64,000 nt of DNA. It comes from Lactococcus ileimucosae (GTDB taxonomy: Bacteria > Bacillota > Bacilli > Lactobacillales > Streptococcaceae). Made by a program: the position numbers and the translations under genes. The notes beneath the pieces were generated by a model that was given only the letters and a program-made list of their open reading frames with translations, searched no databases and was not told where the DNA came from. Position 1 is the first letter of the stretch. Every line of letters begins with the position of its first letter. The DNA lies in NCBI RefSeq assembly GCF_943193185.1, contig NZ_CALPDE010000007.1, positions 1-64,000 on the forward strand, read 5' to 3'. Below are positions 38,155 through 46,425 of this stretch, one piece after another.

Positions 38155-40449
38155 TTACCTATTGAAAAATCCAGTAATATTGTCCCAAATATTTTTAGCA
38201 GCATTTTTGGCATCATCAACTGTTTTTTGGAAATCAAATCCACCGCCTGAATCTGAGGAAGCACTGCTAGAAGCTTCACTTTTCGGTATATTCCCTGTCG
38301 TATTTTGCGCACTTTGCTCTTGATAAACAATCGCATCTTGCTGATCACGGAGTGCTGTCCAGGCTGGGGTAATAGGAGCAATGTTATGCATGGCATAGGC
38401 ATTTTCAGCTGTGAACGCTGTCCCCGCCGTATAAGGTAACAGATAGCTTGCTATATTCCGGAAAATCACAGAGGGTTGTCCTTCAGACGTCCCCTGCAGT
38501 TGTTGTTGCTCATTTGTTTCATTTGGAAAGCCAATCCAAAGTGCAATCGCAATGTCTGGTGTGTACCCGACAACCCATTGGTCCGTTGTATTGTTGGTTC
38601 CCGTTTTACCCGCCATAGCATAACTAGCAGGAGCTGCATTCCAAGCCGAACCATTCGTAAATGTACCCAACATCATGGCATTCATCTTCTCCGCCACTTC
38701 CTTCGTCATAATACGCTTTTGCGTAACATTGGCTGTAGCAATTGTATCACCAGCTGCATTTTCAATTTTTGTAATCAGATGTGCACTGTTCATTACTCCA
38801 TCATTGGCAAATGTTGCATAGGCCTGTGCCATTTCCAAAGGATTCGTTTCAACACCAGAGCCAAGAACTGTTGATAAAGTATCATTTTCGTTTTCCTTCT
38901 TAAGGTTCAAACCAAACTCCCGTCCCACAGCATTACCTTTTTCAGGCGTGATAGCCCGATAAGTGTTAATCGCTGGAATATTATAGGAATTCGCCAGAGC
39001 TTGATACATGGGAACAGTGCCTAGATATTCACCACTGTAATTCTGTGGTTTCCAGTTATTTGGCGGATAAGTTGTAGGTTTATCCTCTAAAATTTTGTCA
39101 ATCGCCCAACCTGCCTGAACAGCGGGGAGATAAGCAATGAGAGGTTTGATAACTGATCCCGTAGAGCGTCTGGACTGTGTCGCATAGTTAAAGTCGAAAA
39201 AGCTGTTATGATTCTCAGACGTAACATTCCCGACAAGCGCTTCGACACCCCCAGTCTTTGGATTTATCGCAACAGCGCCTGACTGTGCATGTGTACCATC
39301 AGCGGCTTGGGGGAAAAGAGCAACATTATCATAAGTAACCTGCATCCCTGCCTGCTTATTCTGGTCTAAAGTCGTATAAATCTTGTAACCATCATTCATG
39401 ATATCTTGAAGACTGAGACCATATTTACGTTGTGCTTCAGCGATTACAGCATTGAAGTAACTTGGATATTTGTAAGCTGATGACTGAGGAACATAGGTAT
39501 CTTTAAGCTTGGATTTTAGATCAATCGAAGCATAACTGTCAGCCTCAGTTTGTGTTAGATAACCCGCGCTTACCATGTTTTGTAAGACAGTATTACGTCG
39601 CGGCGTTGCGTATTTTCCATCCTGATAAAGTGGGTTGTAAATTTCCGGTCCTTTAAGCATACCAGCGAGTGTTGCCGCATCATCTACTGTGACTTGGTTT
39701 GCAGAGACGCCAAAGTATTTCCTACTCGCATCTTCAATGCCCCAAACACCATTACCAAAATAAGCGTTATTCAAATACATTGCAAGAATCTCTTGCTTGT
39801 TGTAATGTTTATTAATTTCTAAAGCCAAGAAGAACTCACGTGCTTTACGGTCAATAGTTTGTTTCTGAGTAAGATAGGCATTTTTGGCCAGCTGTTGGGT
39901 AATTGTTGAACCACCCCCAAACCGTCCAAAAGTAAAGGTGGCTAAAGCAAAACGACTGAGGTTTACCCCATGATTTTCATAGAATGTGCGGTCTTCTGTC
40001 GCTACAACAGCATTTTTAATATTGTCACTAATTTGGTCAAACTTAACAGTTGTCCCCTTGCTGCCATAAAGAAGCCCAGCTTCATCCCCATTTTTATCTA
40101 CAATTTGTGTTTGAGCATCAATTGATTTTTGCAAAATTGAAACATTGGCTGTCTTAGCCAAATAAAAAAGATAAGACCCAATTGCTAAAATCATGACCAA
40201 CACAGCAATGATGGTGATCTTGGTTAAGTTATACTTCTTCCAAAAGCGTTTGACTGGACGTAAAAACTGCCTTATTTTCTCTGTATAAGGCGCTATGATT
40301 CTTAAATATTTTTTTATACCTCTCAGGTCTTCAAGCGGAACTTCCGCTTCTTTCATCGCCTTTTCTTCTATATTATTGTTTTTCTCTATACTTTTAGATG
40401 ACGTCTTATTTTTAGCACGCCGGCTAAAACTTTGGTTTTTGTCTGACAT
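38155..40449 (-). CDS. pbp2A: Bifunctional penicillin-binding protein 2A
   Basis: 764 residues, class A PBP. A cytoplasmic basic tail and one membrane helix (about 75-95) come first. The GT51 glycosyltransferase (VATEDRTFYENHGV, GGGSTITQQLAKN) polymerises lipid II. The transpeptidase has STGSVIKP (active Ser in SxxK), NSYN (SxN) and GKTGT (KTG). A Ser/Gly-rich tail ends the protein. Its neighbours rpmG-secE-nusG downstream match the streptococcal pbp2A locus, apart from oatA between. Promoter at 40484-40512. Confidence 0.95.
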   Translation of the reverse strand: MSDKNQSFSRRAKNKTSSKSIEKNNNIEEKAMKEAEVPLEDLRGIKKYLRIIAPYTEKIRQFLRPVKRFWKKYNLTKITIIAVLVMILAIGSYLFYLAKTANVSILQKSIDAQTQIVDKNGDEAGLLYGSKGTTVKFDQISDNIKNAVVATEDRTFYENHGVNLSRFALATFTFGRFGGGSTITQQLAKNAYLTQKQTIDRKAREFFLALEINKHYNKQEILAMYLNNAYFGNGVWGIEDASRKYFGVSANQVTVDDAATLAGMLKGPEIYNPLYQDGKYATPRRNTVLQNMVSAGYLTQTEADSYASIDLKSKLKDTYVPQSSAYKYPSYFNAVIAEAQRKYGLSLQDIMNDGYKIYTTLDQNKQAGMQVTYDNVALFPQAADGTHAQSGAVAINPKTGGVEALVGNVTSENHNSFFDFNYATQSRRSTGSVIKPLIAYLPAVQAGWAIDKILEDKPTTYPPNNWKPQNYSGEYLGTVPMYQALANSYNIPAINTYRAITPEKGNAVGREFGLNLKKENENDTLSTVLGSGVETNPLEMAQAYATFANDGVMNSAHLITKIENAAGDTIATANVTQKRIMTKEVAEKMNAMMLGTFTNGSAWNAAPASYAMAGKTGTNNTTDQWVVGYTPDIAIALWIGFPNETNEQQQLQGTSEGQPSVIFRNIASYLLPYTAGTAFTAENAYAMHNIAPITPAWTALRDQQDAIVYQEQSAQNTTGNIPKSEASSSASSDSGGGFDFQKTVDDAKNAAKNIWDNITGFFNR

Positions 40450-40483
40450 GAATTTAAAAAATCCTTTGTTCTATGTTTTGCCT

Positions 40484-40513
40484 ATTCTAACAAAAAAGGC
40501 TTTGTGTTACAAT
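40484..40513. promoter_or_regulatory. Overlapping divergent promoters for pbp2A (-) and the rluD-like gene (+)
   Basis: Minus strand: TTGTAA (40507-40512), 17 bases, TAGAAT (40484-40489) for pbp2A. Plus strand: extended -10 TGTTACAAT (40505-40513) with no good -35, ending seven bases before the ATG at 40521. The pbp2A -35 and the plus-strand -10 lie on the same bases, so the two promoters should compete. Confidence 0.65.
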
Positions 40514-40520
40514 ACTCTAT

Positions 40521-41402
40521 ATGAAATTTAGTTTAATTTTACCAAAAAAAATTAAAAAGCAAAGTGTTTCGCATCTATTAGAGTACACATGGTCAATGCC
40601 TCGCAAGCAAAGACATCTTTTGCGTATGAAAAAGCATCTTTTCATCAATGGACTGCTTGCAAGCTGGGAAGAAACTGTTGAACCAAGCGACGAAATAACA
40701 CTTATTTTTGATCAAGAAGATTTTGCTTCTCTTACTGTTGAACCGGGAAATCCGGTGCTCGCAGATATCTTATATGAAGACGAACATCTTGTCATCGTCA
40801 ATAAGCCCGAAGGTATGAAAACACACGGCAATAGTCCTCAAGAGTTGGCACTACAAAATCACGTTACAGCCTCTCTCAATGCCCCAGTATTTGTCGTACA
40901 CCGTTTAGATAAAGAAACCTCTGGAGCCGTTCTCTTTGCTAAAAATCAATTTATCTTGCCCATTATTGGGAAAATGTTTGAAGAAAACGAAATTCACCGC
41001 TCCTATTATGCAGTCATCCAAGGTCATTTTAGCGAAAAAAGCTTAACTCTCCATAAAAATATAGGAAGAGACCGGCACAATCGCCAAAAATATGTAGTCA
41101 GTAAAAAAGGGAAAAAAGCCATCACTCATATAGAAACTCTGGACAAGAATAAGAAGCAATCTTTGGTACGCTGCACACTAGATACTGGGCGTACTCATCA
41201 AATACGCGTTCATCTCTCAAGTGAAGGGCACCCTATTATCGGGGATCCGCTCTATAATCCCCACTCAATAAAGAACCGGATGATGCTTCATGCTGAAAAA
41301 ATAAGTTTTGTTCATCCATTATTTGAGGAACCAATCGAAATAGAAGCTCCAAGTGATACTTTCCTCTATGAAAAAAGTCCACTTTTTAAAAGTGGACTCT
41401 AG
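40521..41402 (+). CDS. RluD-family rRNA/tRNA pseudouridine synthase
   Basis: 293 residues. An S4-like RNA-binding start (SMPRKQRHLLRMKKHLFING) precedes the catalytic domain with HRLDKETSGAVLFAK (catalytic Asp) and TGRTHQIRVHL. The exact uridine target (23S or tRNA) cannot be told. No ribosome site is visible before the ATG, suggesting a leaderless message. Its last codons carry the hairpin that also terminates the opposing zinc-lipoprotein gene. Confidence 0.9.
   Translation: MKFSLILPKKIKKQSVSHLLEYTWSMPRKQRHLLRMKKHLFINGLLASWEETVEPSDEITLIFDQEDFASLTVEPGNPVLADILYEDEHLVIVNKPEGMKTHGNSPQELALQNHVTASLNAPVFVVHRLDKETSGAVLFAKNQFILPIIGKMFEENEIHRSYYAVIQGHFSEKSLTLHKNIGRDRHNRQKYVVSKKGKKAITHIETLDKNKKQSLVRCTLDTGRTHQIRVHLSSEGHPIIGDPLYNPHSIKNRMMLHAEKISFVHPLFEEPIEIEAPSDTFLYEKSPLFKSGL
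41371..41402 (-). terminator. Terminator of the zinc-lipoprotein gene, inside the rluD-like 3' end
   Basis: On the minus strand AGTCCACTTTT-AA-AAGTGGACT is followed by TTTTTTC. The stem is encoded by the final codons of the opposing gene, so coding sequence and terminator coincide. On the plus strand the T-tract is poor. Confidence 0.75.
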
Positions 41403-41472
41403 GAGTTTTATGAAAAGATTTTTTTAGGAAGAACCTTATTATAGTGAAAACTTCTTAAAATAAGCTTAAGTT

Positions 41473-42318
41473 CTATTTAATTGTCTCTTTCAAAGCTCTT
41501 AGATTTTCTTCCATAATTGTCAGGTAACTTTCGCCTGCTTTTTTTTGTTCATCTGTCAGTCCTTCAACTGGGTTAATAGGCAATAATCTAGCTCCCGCTT
41601 CTCTTGCTAGAGTTTCTGCAAGTTTACTGCTAGAATTCTCCTCTGAATAAACTGTATTTAAGTTGGATTTTCGCATCTCGTCTCTCAGTTTAATCAAAGT
41701 GGAACTTGAGGGCTCCATCTCTGGATCAAGTCCTGTGATAGCAACGGGTGTCAAGCCATAGTCACGTCCCAAATAGGCAAAAGCTTCATGCTGTGTAATA
41801 AACGTCTTGTTCTTAGCCGTTTTTAACTGATCAAAATCCTGATCAATTTTTTTCAACTTATCCATATAGCTGTCGGCATTTTTAGTGAAATCTTCCTTAT
41901 ATTCAGGGAATTTTTTAGACAATTCTTCCGCAATATAGCGTACTTCTAGAAGAGCAGACTTTGGACTAACCCATGTATGAGGGTCATCGCCAATCTTTTC
42001 TACAGGAGTACTGGCCTCTATTTTTATACCTTTGTTTTTCGCAGAAGATGCCCACTTTTCAAGATTTTTTGAATTGTAAACAATAGCATCTGCATTGGTC
42101 AAAGTAGTCATATCTTTGGCACTCGGCTCAAAATCATGCGCTTCTTGATTAGCAGGAACGATATTGACAATATCAACTTTATCGCCTACGATAGCTTTAG
42201 TGAACTCATACATTGGCTCAAAGGTTGTTACAATTTGCGGCTTGCTGTCTGCTGCTTTTTGACAGGCCGTCAAAAAGAGCAAAACAGGAATAAGTAATAA
42301 GAGAGTATATTTTTTCAT
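41473..42318 (-). CDS. zitS: Zinc-binding lipoprotein of the ABC importer (ZnuA/AdcA type)
   Basis: 281 residues. The lipoprotein signal ends LFLTAC (Cys 19). It is a cluster A-I metal-binding protein with ligand motifs QEAHDFEPS, DPHTWVSP and TQHEAFAY, plus YSEENSSSKLAETLA near the last acidic ligand. It lacks the C-terminal ZinT domain and the His-rich loop seen in some AdcA/ZnuA proteins. The zitR-type box in its promoter and the absence of a binding-protein gene in zitRQP make it the likely partner of ZitQP; the symbol is by that inference (an AdcAII-like role is the alternative). The start lacks a ribosome site. Confidence 0.85.
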   Translation of the reverse strand: MKKYTLLLLIPVLLFLTACQKAADSKPQIVTTFEPMYEFTKAIVGDKVDIVNIVPANQEAHDFEPSAKDMTTLTNADAIVYNSKNLEKWASSAKNKGIKIEASTPVEKIGDDPHTWVSPKSALLEVRYIAEELSKKFPEYKEDFTKNADSYMDKLKKIDQDFDQLKTAKNKTFITQHEAFAYLGRDYGLTPVAITGLDPEMEPSSSTLIKLRDEMRKSNLNTVYSEENSSSKLAETLAREAGARLLPINPVEGLTDEQKKAGESYLTIMEENLRALKETIK

Positions 42319-42324
42319 AAAGCT

Positions 42325-42361
42325 AGTATAATATAAAGTTGAAATAATGTCAACCAGTTAA
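42325..42361 (-). promoter_or_regulatory. Zinc-lipoprotein promoter with ZitR operator (leaderless layout)
   Basis: On the minus strand TTGACA (42348-42353), 17 bases, TATACT (42325-42330). The -35 is embedded in TTAACTGGTTGACA (42348-42361), differing by one base from the zitR operator. Only six bases lie between the -10 and the ATG, so transcription should begin at about the start codon. Confidence 0.82.
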
Positions 42362-42373
42362 GTATTTTTTAGT

Positions 42374-42547
42374 TCAGTTTCCACTTTCTAAACGCTTATC
42401 AAGCTTTTCTCTTAGTTGAGTTTCTAAACGGTCACGTTGCAGCACTCTTTGTTTTTTAGCATTCACTGCTCCCTGTAAATAGTATTGTAAAAGTAAGCTA
42501 AATATAAGAGAAAGAGCAAGAGTATAAGCTAAAATACTCGCTTTCAA
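42374..42547 (-). CDS. comGG: ComGG-like minor pseudopilin (TTG start)
   Basis: 57 residues from TTG 42547. The comGF stop lies just before it, and GAGGAG, part of the comGF end, serves as ribosome site. A membrane helix (ILAYTLALSLIFSLLLQYYL) leads into a charged coiled helix. Its place as last gene of a comGABCDEF-type operon gives the identity; the sequence itself is poorly conserved. ComGG helps assemble the DNA-uptake pseudopilus. Confidence 0.7.
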   Translation of the reverse strand: MKASILAYTLALSLIFSLLLQYYLQGAVNAKKQRVLQRDRLETQLREKLDKRLESGN

Positions 42548-42549
42548 TT

Positions 42550-42978
42550 TTACTCCTCTAAAAATCTGTATAAAAATGTACGACTGCCTCCTTTTTCAAA
42601 AAATAGAATAATTTTTATCTTCTGTCCTTTTTGACTTATCTCTGCTTTTTTCAAATGGTGGATTATAGGTTGATAACCTCTGCCAGCTGCATTTGTTTTT
42701 CGAAAATCTCCGCGTGAGGATAAACCAAATCGCAAAGGAACTTTTTTATTTACATAGAGATAGTTATCCTCTACTTTGTCTAATTTTGCTCCCTCAAGCT
42801 CACCTCGCATCAAGTTACAAAATAATTGCCAGTCTTGTGTATGATCCATTGTGGCTTGTTTCACTTCTTCATGAAAAAGCTTTGTCATACTTAAAAACAA
42901 TAAGAAGGTCCCAGATAATACCAGTAAAGCAATAAGTGATTCCAAAAGTGTGAAGCTATAAAGCTTTCTTTTTTTCAA
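42550..42978 (-). CDS. comGF: Competence pseudopilin ComGF
   Basis: I place the start at TTG 42978, giving 142 residues that begin KKRKLYSFTLLESLIALL, a normal prepilin signal. The alternative ATG 43035 would add 19 residues in front and overlap comGE by 80 bases. ComGF is a minor pseudopilin of the type IV-like DNA-uptake apparatus. It overlaps comGE slightly and touches comGG. Confidence 0.8.
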   Translation of the reverse strand: MKKRKLYSFTLLESLIALLVLSGTFLLFLSMTKLFHEEVKQATMDHTQDWQLFCNLMRGELEGAKLDKVEDNYLYVNKKVPLRFGLSSRGDFRKTNAAGRGYQPIIHHLKKAEISQKGQKIKIILFFEKGGSRTFLYRFLEE

Positions 42979-43258
42979 GAGTGATAAGTACCTTTCCAGA
43001 TTCCCAGACAACGATTTTTGAAGGGCTTTCCTCAATAAAAACTTCTACATCATTTATTTTCAAACGTTCCTCTCCTATATCTACCGCCATAAGCGCCACA
43101 TTTAGTGCCTCTATTTTCCTATTTTCTTCATATGTTTGTTTTTTGACTTGTATGACTTGATTCAAAACAAAAGTGACTAAAAAAATGAGTAAAGTCATAG
43201 CTACCATGCTCTCCAACAAAATATGAGCTTCAAGAGATTTTTTTCCTATATTTTCCAC
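42956..43258 (-). CDS. comGE: Competence pseudopilin ComGE
   Basis: 100 residues with a prepilin-type hydrophobic start (ILLESMVAMTLLIFLVTFVL). Minor pseudopilin by position between comGD and comGF. Overlaps comGD by about 29 bases, consistent with translational coupling. Confidence 0.78.
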   Translation of the reverse strand: MENIGKKSLEAHILLESMVAMTLLIFLVTFVLNQVIQVKKQTYEENRKIEALNVALMAVDIGEERLKINDVEVFIEESPSKIVVWESGKVLITLEKKKAL

Positions 43259-43646
43259 TTCCGATTTCTAATTGATAAGATACCGTTTTCCCCTGATAAG
43301 GCAGATAGAGGGATATTTTCTGTAAACTTGAATTTCCTGCATTTTTATCGAAAGTAATGGAGAAATCATTGATTTCCACTTCCTCTGGTACCTTTAATTC
43401 TTCCTCCTGACTACGCAAATAACCTTTTATAGACTGTAATGTCTGACTTTCTCGTTTTAGGCTCGCAAGATACTGTGTGTCCTTATACAAGCGCTCAAAC
43501 TGTAAAACAAAAATCTCAGCACGTGCAACACGTATCCCTTGCCTTACAGAACCTGCAAAAACCATAATGACAAAGGAACATATGAAAAGAACCAGCAAGC
43601 TTTCTAAAAGAGTGAATCCCTTAATTCGGTACATGACGTTTGGCAT
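43230..43646 (-). CDS. comGD: Competence pseudopilin ComGD
   Basis: 138 residues (134 if ATG 43634 is used); prepilin cleavage motif KGFTLLESLLVLF near residue 9. Fourth gene of the comG operon. It overlaps comGC by a few codons. Confidence 0.8.
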   Translation of the reverse strand: MPNVMYRIKGFTLLESLLVLFICSFVIMVFAGSVRQGIRVARAEIFVLQFERLYKDTQYLASLKRESQTLQSIKGYLRSQEEELKVPEEVEINDFSITFDKNAGNSSLQKISLYLPYQGKTVSYQLEIGSGKYRKKIS

Positions 43647-43926
43647 TAGGATTTTTTGAATAATAGTCGTTATAGCTGTCAGCTTGCTTTTGCGTAATCA
43701 AACCAGAAGAAACAAGTTTTCCCAAACTTGGGCCCTCTTGCTTATCCAACTGGTAGAGCTCCGCTTGACTTTCAACAACTTTCACAACAGCAGTCTGACC
43801 TGTATTTTCTATATTTTTCTTTTCTCTAGCTAGGTTAGGAATGAATAGCAAAAGTAAAACGCTAATAATAAGCAAAACAACAAGCATTTCAATCAAAGTA
43901 AAAGCTTTTAGGGTTTTATTTTTCAT
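43621..43926 (-). CDS. comGC: Major competence pseudopilin ComGC
   Basis: 101 residues from ATG 43926 (GGAG and AAGG upstream; an ATG four codons earlier is less likely). The prepilin motif KAFTLIEMLVVLLIISVLLLL is classic, cut by the prepilin peptidase ComC before Phe. ComGC forms the shaft of the DNA-uptake pilus. Confidence 0.88.
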   Translation of the reverse strand: MKNKTLKAFTLIEMLVVLLIISVLLLLFIPNLAREKKNIENTGQTAVVKVVESQAELYQLDKQEGPSLGKLVSSGLITQKQADSYNDYYSKNPNAKRHVPN

Positions 43927-43945
43927 CCTTATCTCCATATCTTTT

Positions 43946-44965
43946 TTACATTACAGATCCCATGTTATTGTATATGGGAAGTAGCATTGCGACATAAATT
44001 AAAATAATCAATACTGCGACAATCAGAAAAACCAGTGGTTGAATAAGCTGCATTGCTCTTTCTATTCTTTCAAAAAATCTTGACCAGCTTTCTTCAGAAA
44101 AAACCATCAGCTCCTGACCCAATTTTGACTTGAGTTCCCCATACTCAACAATCAATGAAAGTTCCTTTGTAAATATCGGATAAACCCTCAATGCTTCTTC
44201 AAACTTTTTCCCACTGTCCAATGAATAAAGAAGCTCTAAACCAAATTCTCTGAAAATACGACTTTTCTGCTCCTCCATGATAAAACAAATTTGACGTAAG
44301 TCCACTGCCTGAGCAAGCAAGTTGCCCCATTCTCTTGAAAAATAAGCGGTCAGATAAAGCTGTACAAAACTTCCTATGATGGGCAGTTTAACAAGTACTC
44401 TCATGTTTTCTAAAGCCGTCTTTTTCTTAAAATAAAGCTTGCAGATTAGGAAGAAAGCAACTGACATTAGTATGCTCGATAAAAAAAGGAGGGGTAAGTT
44501 TTGAATAATTTTAACGGCTAGACTCGTGTTTTCTTCCAGTTGGGGCAATAAATAGTTTTTCAGTCCCAACATAATAAAAGTCAAGAAAACGAGAAGAATT
44601 AAGGGATAAGTAGCAACTTGAATCAACTTTTTTCGAATGTTCAAAACGCGAGTCAGATTCTGTTCAACCAAACCTAACGTAAGTTCAATATTCCCATGTG
44701 ATTCTGCCAAAGACAACTGTGTCACGACATCTCCAGAAAACTTGAGATCATCTAAAATACCTGAAAGGCTCTTTCCTCTCAATAAACCCTTTCTCATCTG
44801 AGAGGTAAATTGCTTTTCCGTCAAGCCAGAGCGCTCAAGAAAATCAATAATTTCTCCGATATGAAAGCCGCTCGTGAAAAGATTGTTCATCAACTGAATA
44901 AGTTTAATTTGTCTAACGAGGCTCAATTTTTTCCTGCGAAGCTGTAGCAGGTGAGATAAATCCAT
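43946..44965 (-). CDS. comGB: Competence pilus platform protein ComGB
   Basis: 339 residues if it starts at ATG 44965 (MDLSHLLQLRRKK); a further-upstream ATG at 45058 would overlap comGA by 146 bases and is less likely. GspF/PilC-type membrane protein with three helices (e.g. LILLVFLTFIMLGL and the C-terminal LVFLIVAVLIILIYVAML) and two T2SSF repeats. It anchors the assembly ATPase ComGA. Confidence 0.87.
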   Translation of the reverse strand: MDLSHLLQLRRKKLSLVRQIKLIQLMNNLFTSGFHIGEIIDFLERSGLTEKQFTSQMRKGLLRGKSLSGILDDLKFSGDVVTQLSLAESHGNIELTLGLVEQNLTRVLNIRKKLIQVATYPLILLVFLTFIMLGLKNYLLPQLEENTSLAVKIIQNLPLLFLSSILMSVAFFLICKLYFKKKTALENMRVLVKLPIIGSFVQLYLTAYFSREWGNLLAQAVDLRQICFIMEEQKSRIFREFGLELLYSLDSGKKFEEALRVYPIFTKELSLIVEYGELKSKLGQELMVFSEESWSRFFERIERAMQLIQPLVFLIVAVLIILIYVAMLLPIYNNMGSVM

Positions 44966-45848
44966 CTGTAACCAACTGATCAATCTGTGCATTCCAGAGT
45001 TCCGGCTGCCAATCTTCAAATTCTTTTTTCTCATAAACAAGCAGTCCTTTTCCTGCAATTAAGCGTTGATAAATTACCCTTTGAAGACTGGAACGCAACT
45101 CCCAATCCGTTAATCCCAGTTCTTTCAAGCGCGCAACTACGCCTGAGATGGAGCGTGCATGGACTGTCGAAAAAACAGTATAGCCTGTCAAACTTGCCCG
45201 TAAAACTGCTTTAGCCGTCTGACTGTCACGTATTTCTCCAACAATAAGCAAGTCAGGCCTGTGACGAAGGGAAAGCTTAATCAAAGCATCATAGTCATTT
45301 CCGATTACCTTATTCACTTGAAGCTGTAAGAACTCTTCCTCGACAAGCTCTACTGGATCTTCAATACAAATAACTTGTTGATTTTTAAAATACTGCCGCG
45401 CACATTCATACATCAAGCTGGTTTTACCTGAACCAACCGGTCCTGAGAAAAGATAAAGCCCCCTCCCACCGATCATATCTTCAAAGATATCATTATGCCA
45501 GAAATCTAATTGAACTTGTCCATGGTGCAAGAGACGTATAACCATGCTCTCCTGTCCTTCAAAATCACCAACGGTAGATAGACGCAAGCGCTGTTCCCTG
45601 CCGTCTAACACATAAGAACAAGAGCCTAACTGTGCTCGTCTACTTTCTCCGAGATTCATACCAGATACAAACTTCATATGCGCAATCAGGGCTTGCCCCT
45701 GCTCAAGGGATAGGTCTTGCTCAAATCTTCTTTCGGTCGCTGTACGAAAATAAAGTTGATAACTTCCCCGCACAGCCACTAAATAAAGATCGTGCACTTT
45801 TTCTTCTACTGCTTGATGTAAAATTTTTTTCGCCAAATCTTGTATCAT
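44913..45848 (-). CDS. comGA: Competence pilus assembly ATPase ComGA
   Basis: 311 residues from ATG 45848 (AAGGGGAGA upstream). GspE/PilB family: Walker A GPVGSGKTSLM, Asp box DPVELVEE, Walker B LLIVGEIRD, His box TVFSTVHA. First gene of the comG operon. It powers pseudopilus assembly during natural transformation. All seven comG genes are intact, so the transport part of competence may be functional. Confidence 0.93.
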   Translation of the reverse strand: MIQDLAKKILHQAVEEKVHDLYLVAVRGSYQLYFRTATERRFEQDLSLEQGQALIAHMKFVSGMNLGESRRAQLGSCSYVLDGREQRLRLSTVGDFEGQESMVIRLLHHGQVQLDFWHNDIFEDMIGGRGLYLFSGPVGSGKTSLMYECARQYFKNQQVICIEDPVELVEEEFLQLQVNKVIGNDYDALIKLSLRHRPDLLIVGEIRDSQTAKAVLRASLTGYTVFSTVHARSISGVVARLKELGLTDWELRSSLQRVIYQRLIAGKGLLVYEKKEFEDWQPELWNAQIDQLVTDGFISPATASQEKIEPR

Positions 45849-45875
45849 TCTGTCTCCCCTTAGATAAACCACACT

Positions 45876-45891
45876 GATTAGTACGAAAAAA
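45876..45891 (-). promoter_or_regulatory. Possible ComX (cin) box upstream of comGA
   Basis: On the minus strand TTTTTTCG-TACTAATC sits 27 bases before the comGA start. The late-competence box of streptococci and lactococci is TACGAATA after a T-rich run; six of eight positions match here. Weak but in the right place. Confidence 0.35.
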
Positions 45892-45989
45892 CTCGTGCAT
45901 TGTCACAATATTTTTGAAAAAAAAAGAACACAGCTTGCTGTGCTCCGCATTGCGTGTGTCCCTCCTGATGAACTAAAGTAAAGCGAAAT

Positions 45990-46016
45990 GAAAAAAACCT
46001 GTTCAAAAGACAGGCT
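45990..46016 (-). terminator. Terminator after rpsU
   Basis: CCTGT-CTTTTGA-ACAGG followed by seven T's on the minus strand, a few bases after the rpsU stop. Confidence 0.85.
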
Positions 46017-46028
46017 CAAAATTTTCAA

Positions 46029-46205
46029 TTAGAATTTTTTACGTTTACGTGCAGCTTCTGACTTGCGTTTAGCTTTTACAGAAGGTTTTTCGTAGTGTTC
46101 ACGTTTGCGGAGCTCTTGAAGAGTTCCAGCTTTTGTTACTGAACGTTTGAAACGGCGGAGAGCGTCGTCAAGCGATTCATTTTTACGAACGATAGTTTTT
46201 GACAT
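46029..46205 (-). CDS. rpsU: 30S ribosomal protein S21
   Basis: 58 residues from ATG 46205 ([20 protein letters not shown]), with GGGGTG upstream; an in-frame ATG three codons earlier is less likely. The Lys/Arg-rich tail ([13 protein letters not shown]) is typical. S21 lies by the anti-Shine-Dalgarno and aids initiation. Single-gene unit with its own promoter and terminator. Confidence 0.95.
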   Translation of the reverse strand: MSKTIVRKNESLDDALRRFKRSVTKAGTLQELRKREHYEKPSVKAKRKSEAARKRKKF

Positions 46206-46257
46206 TGATTTCACCCCATTTCATTTTCATATTTGCTCCCTAAAGAGCACCTTTAGC

Positions 46258-46286
46258 ATTCTATCAAATTTTTCTTAGTTTGTCAA
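46258..46286 (-). promoter_or_regulatory. Promoter of rpsU
   Basis: On the minus strand a perfect TTGACA (46281-46286), 17 bases, TAGAAT (46258-46263). The short leader contains TGCTC-TTTAGG-GAGCA. Confidence 0.85.
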
Positions 46287-46425
46287 ATTCTTTTACACTA
46301 TGTTTATGTCGTAAATCTCCGTAGGCCAAAAATAATGACGGATTTCTTGAAAAAAGATAGAAAAAGCGGAGTTTACTCTCTTACGCAAGCTCAACACTGC
46401 TGGCTTATGCCTTTTTATATCTGAC

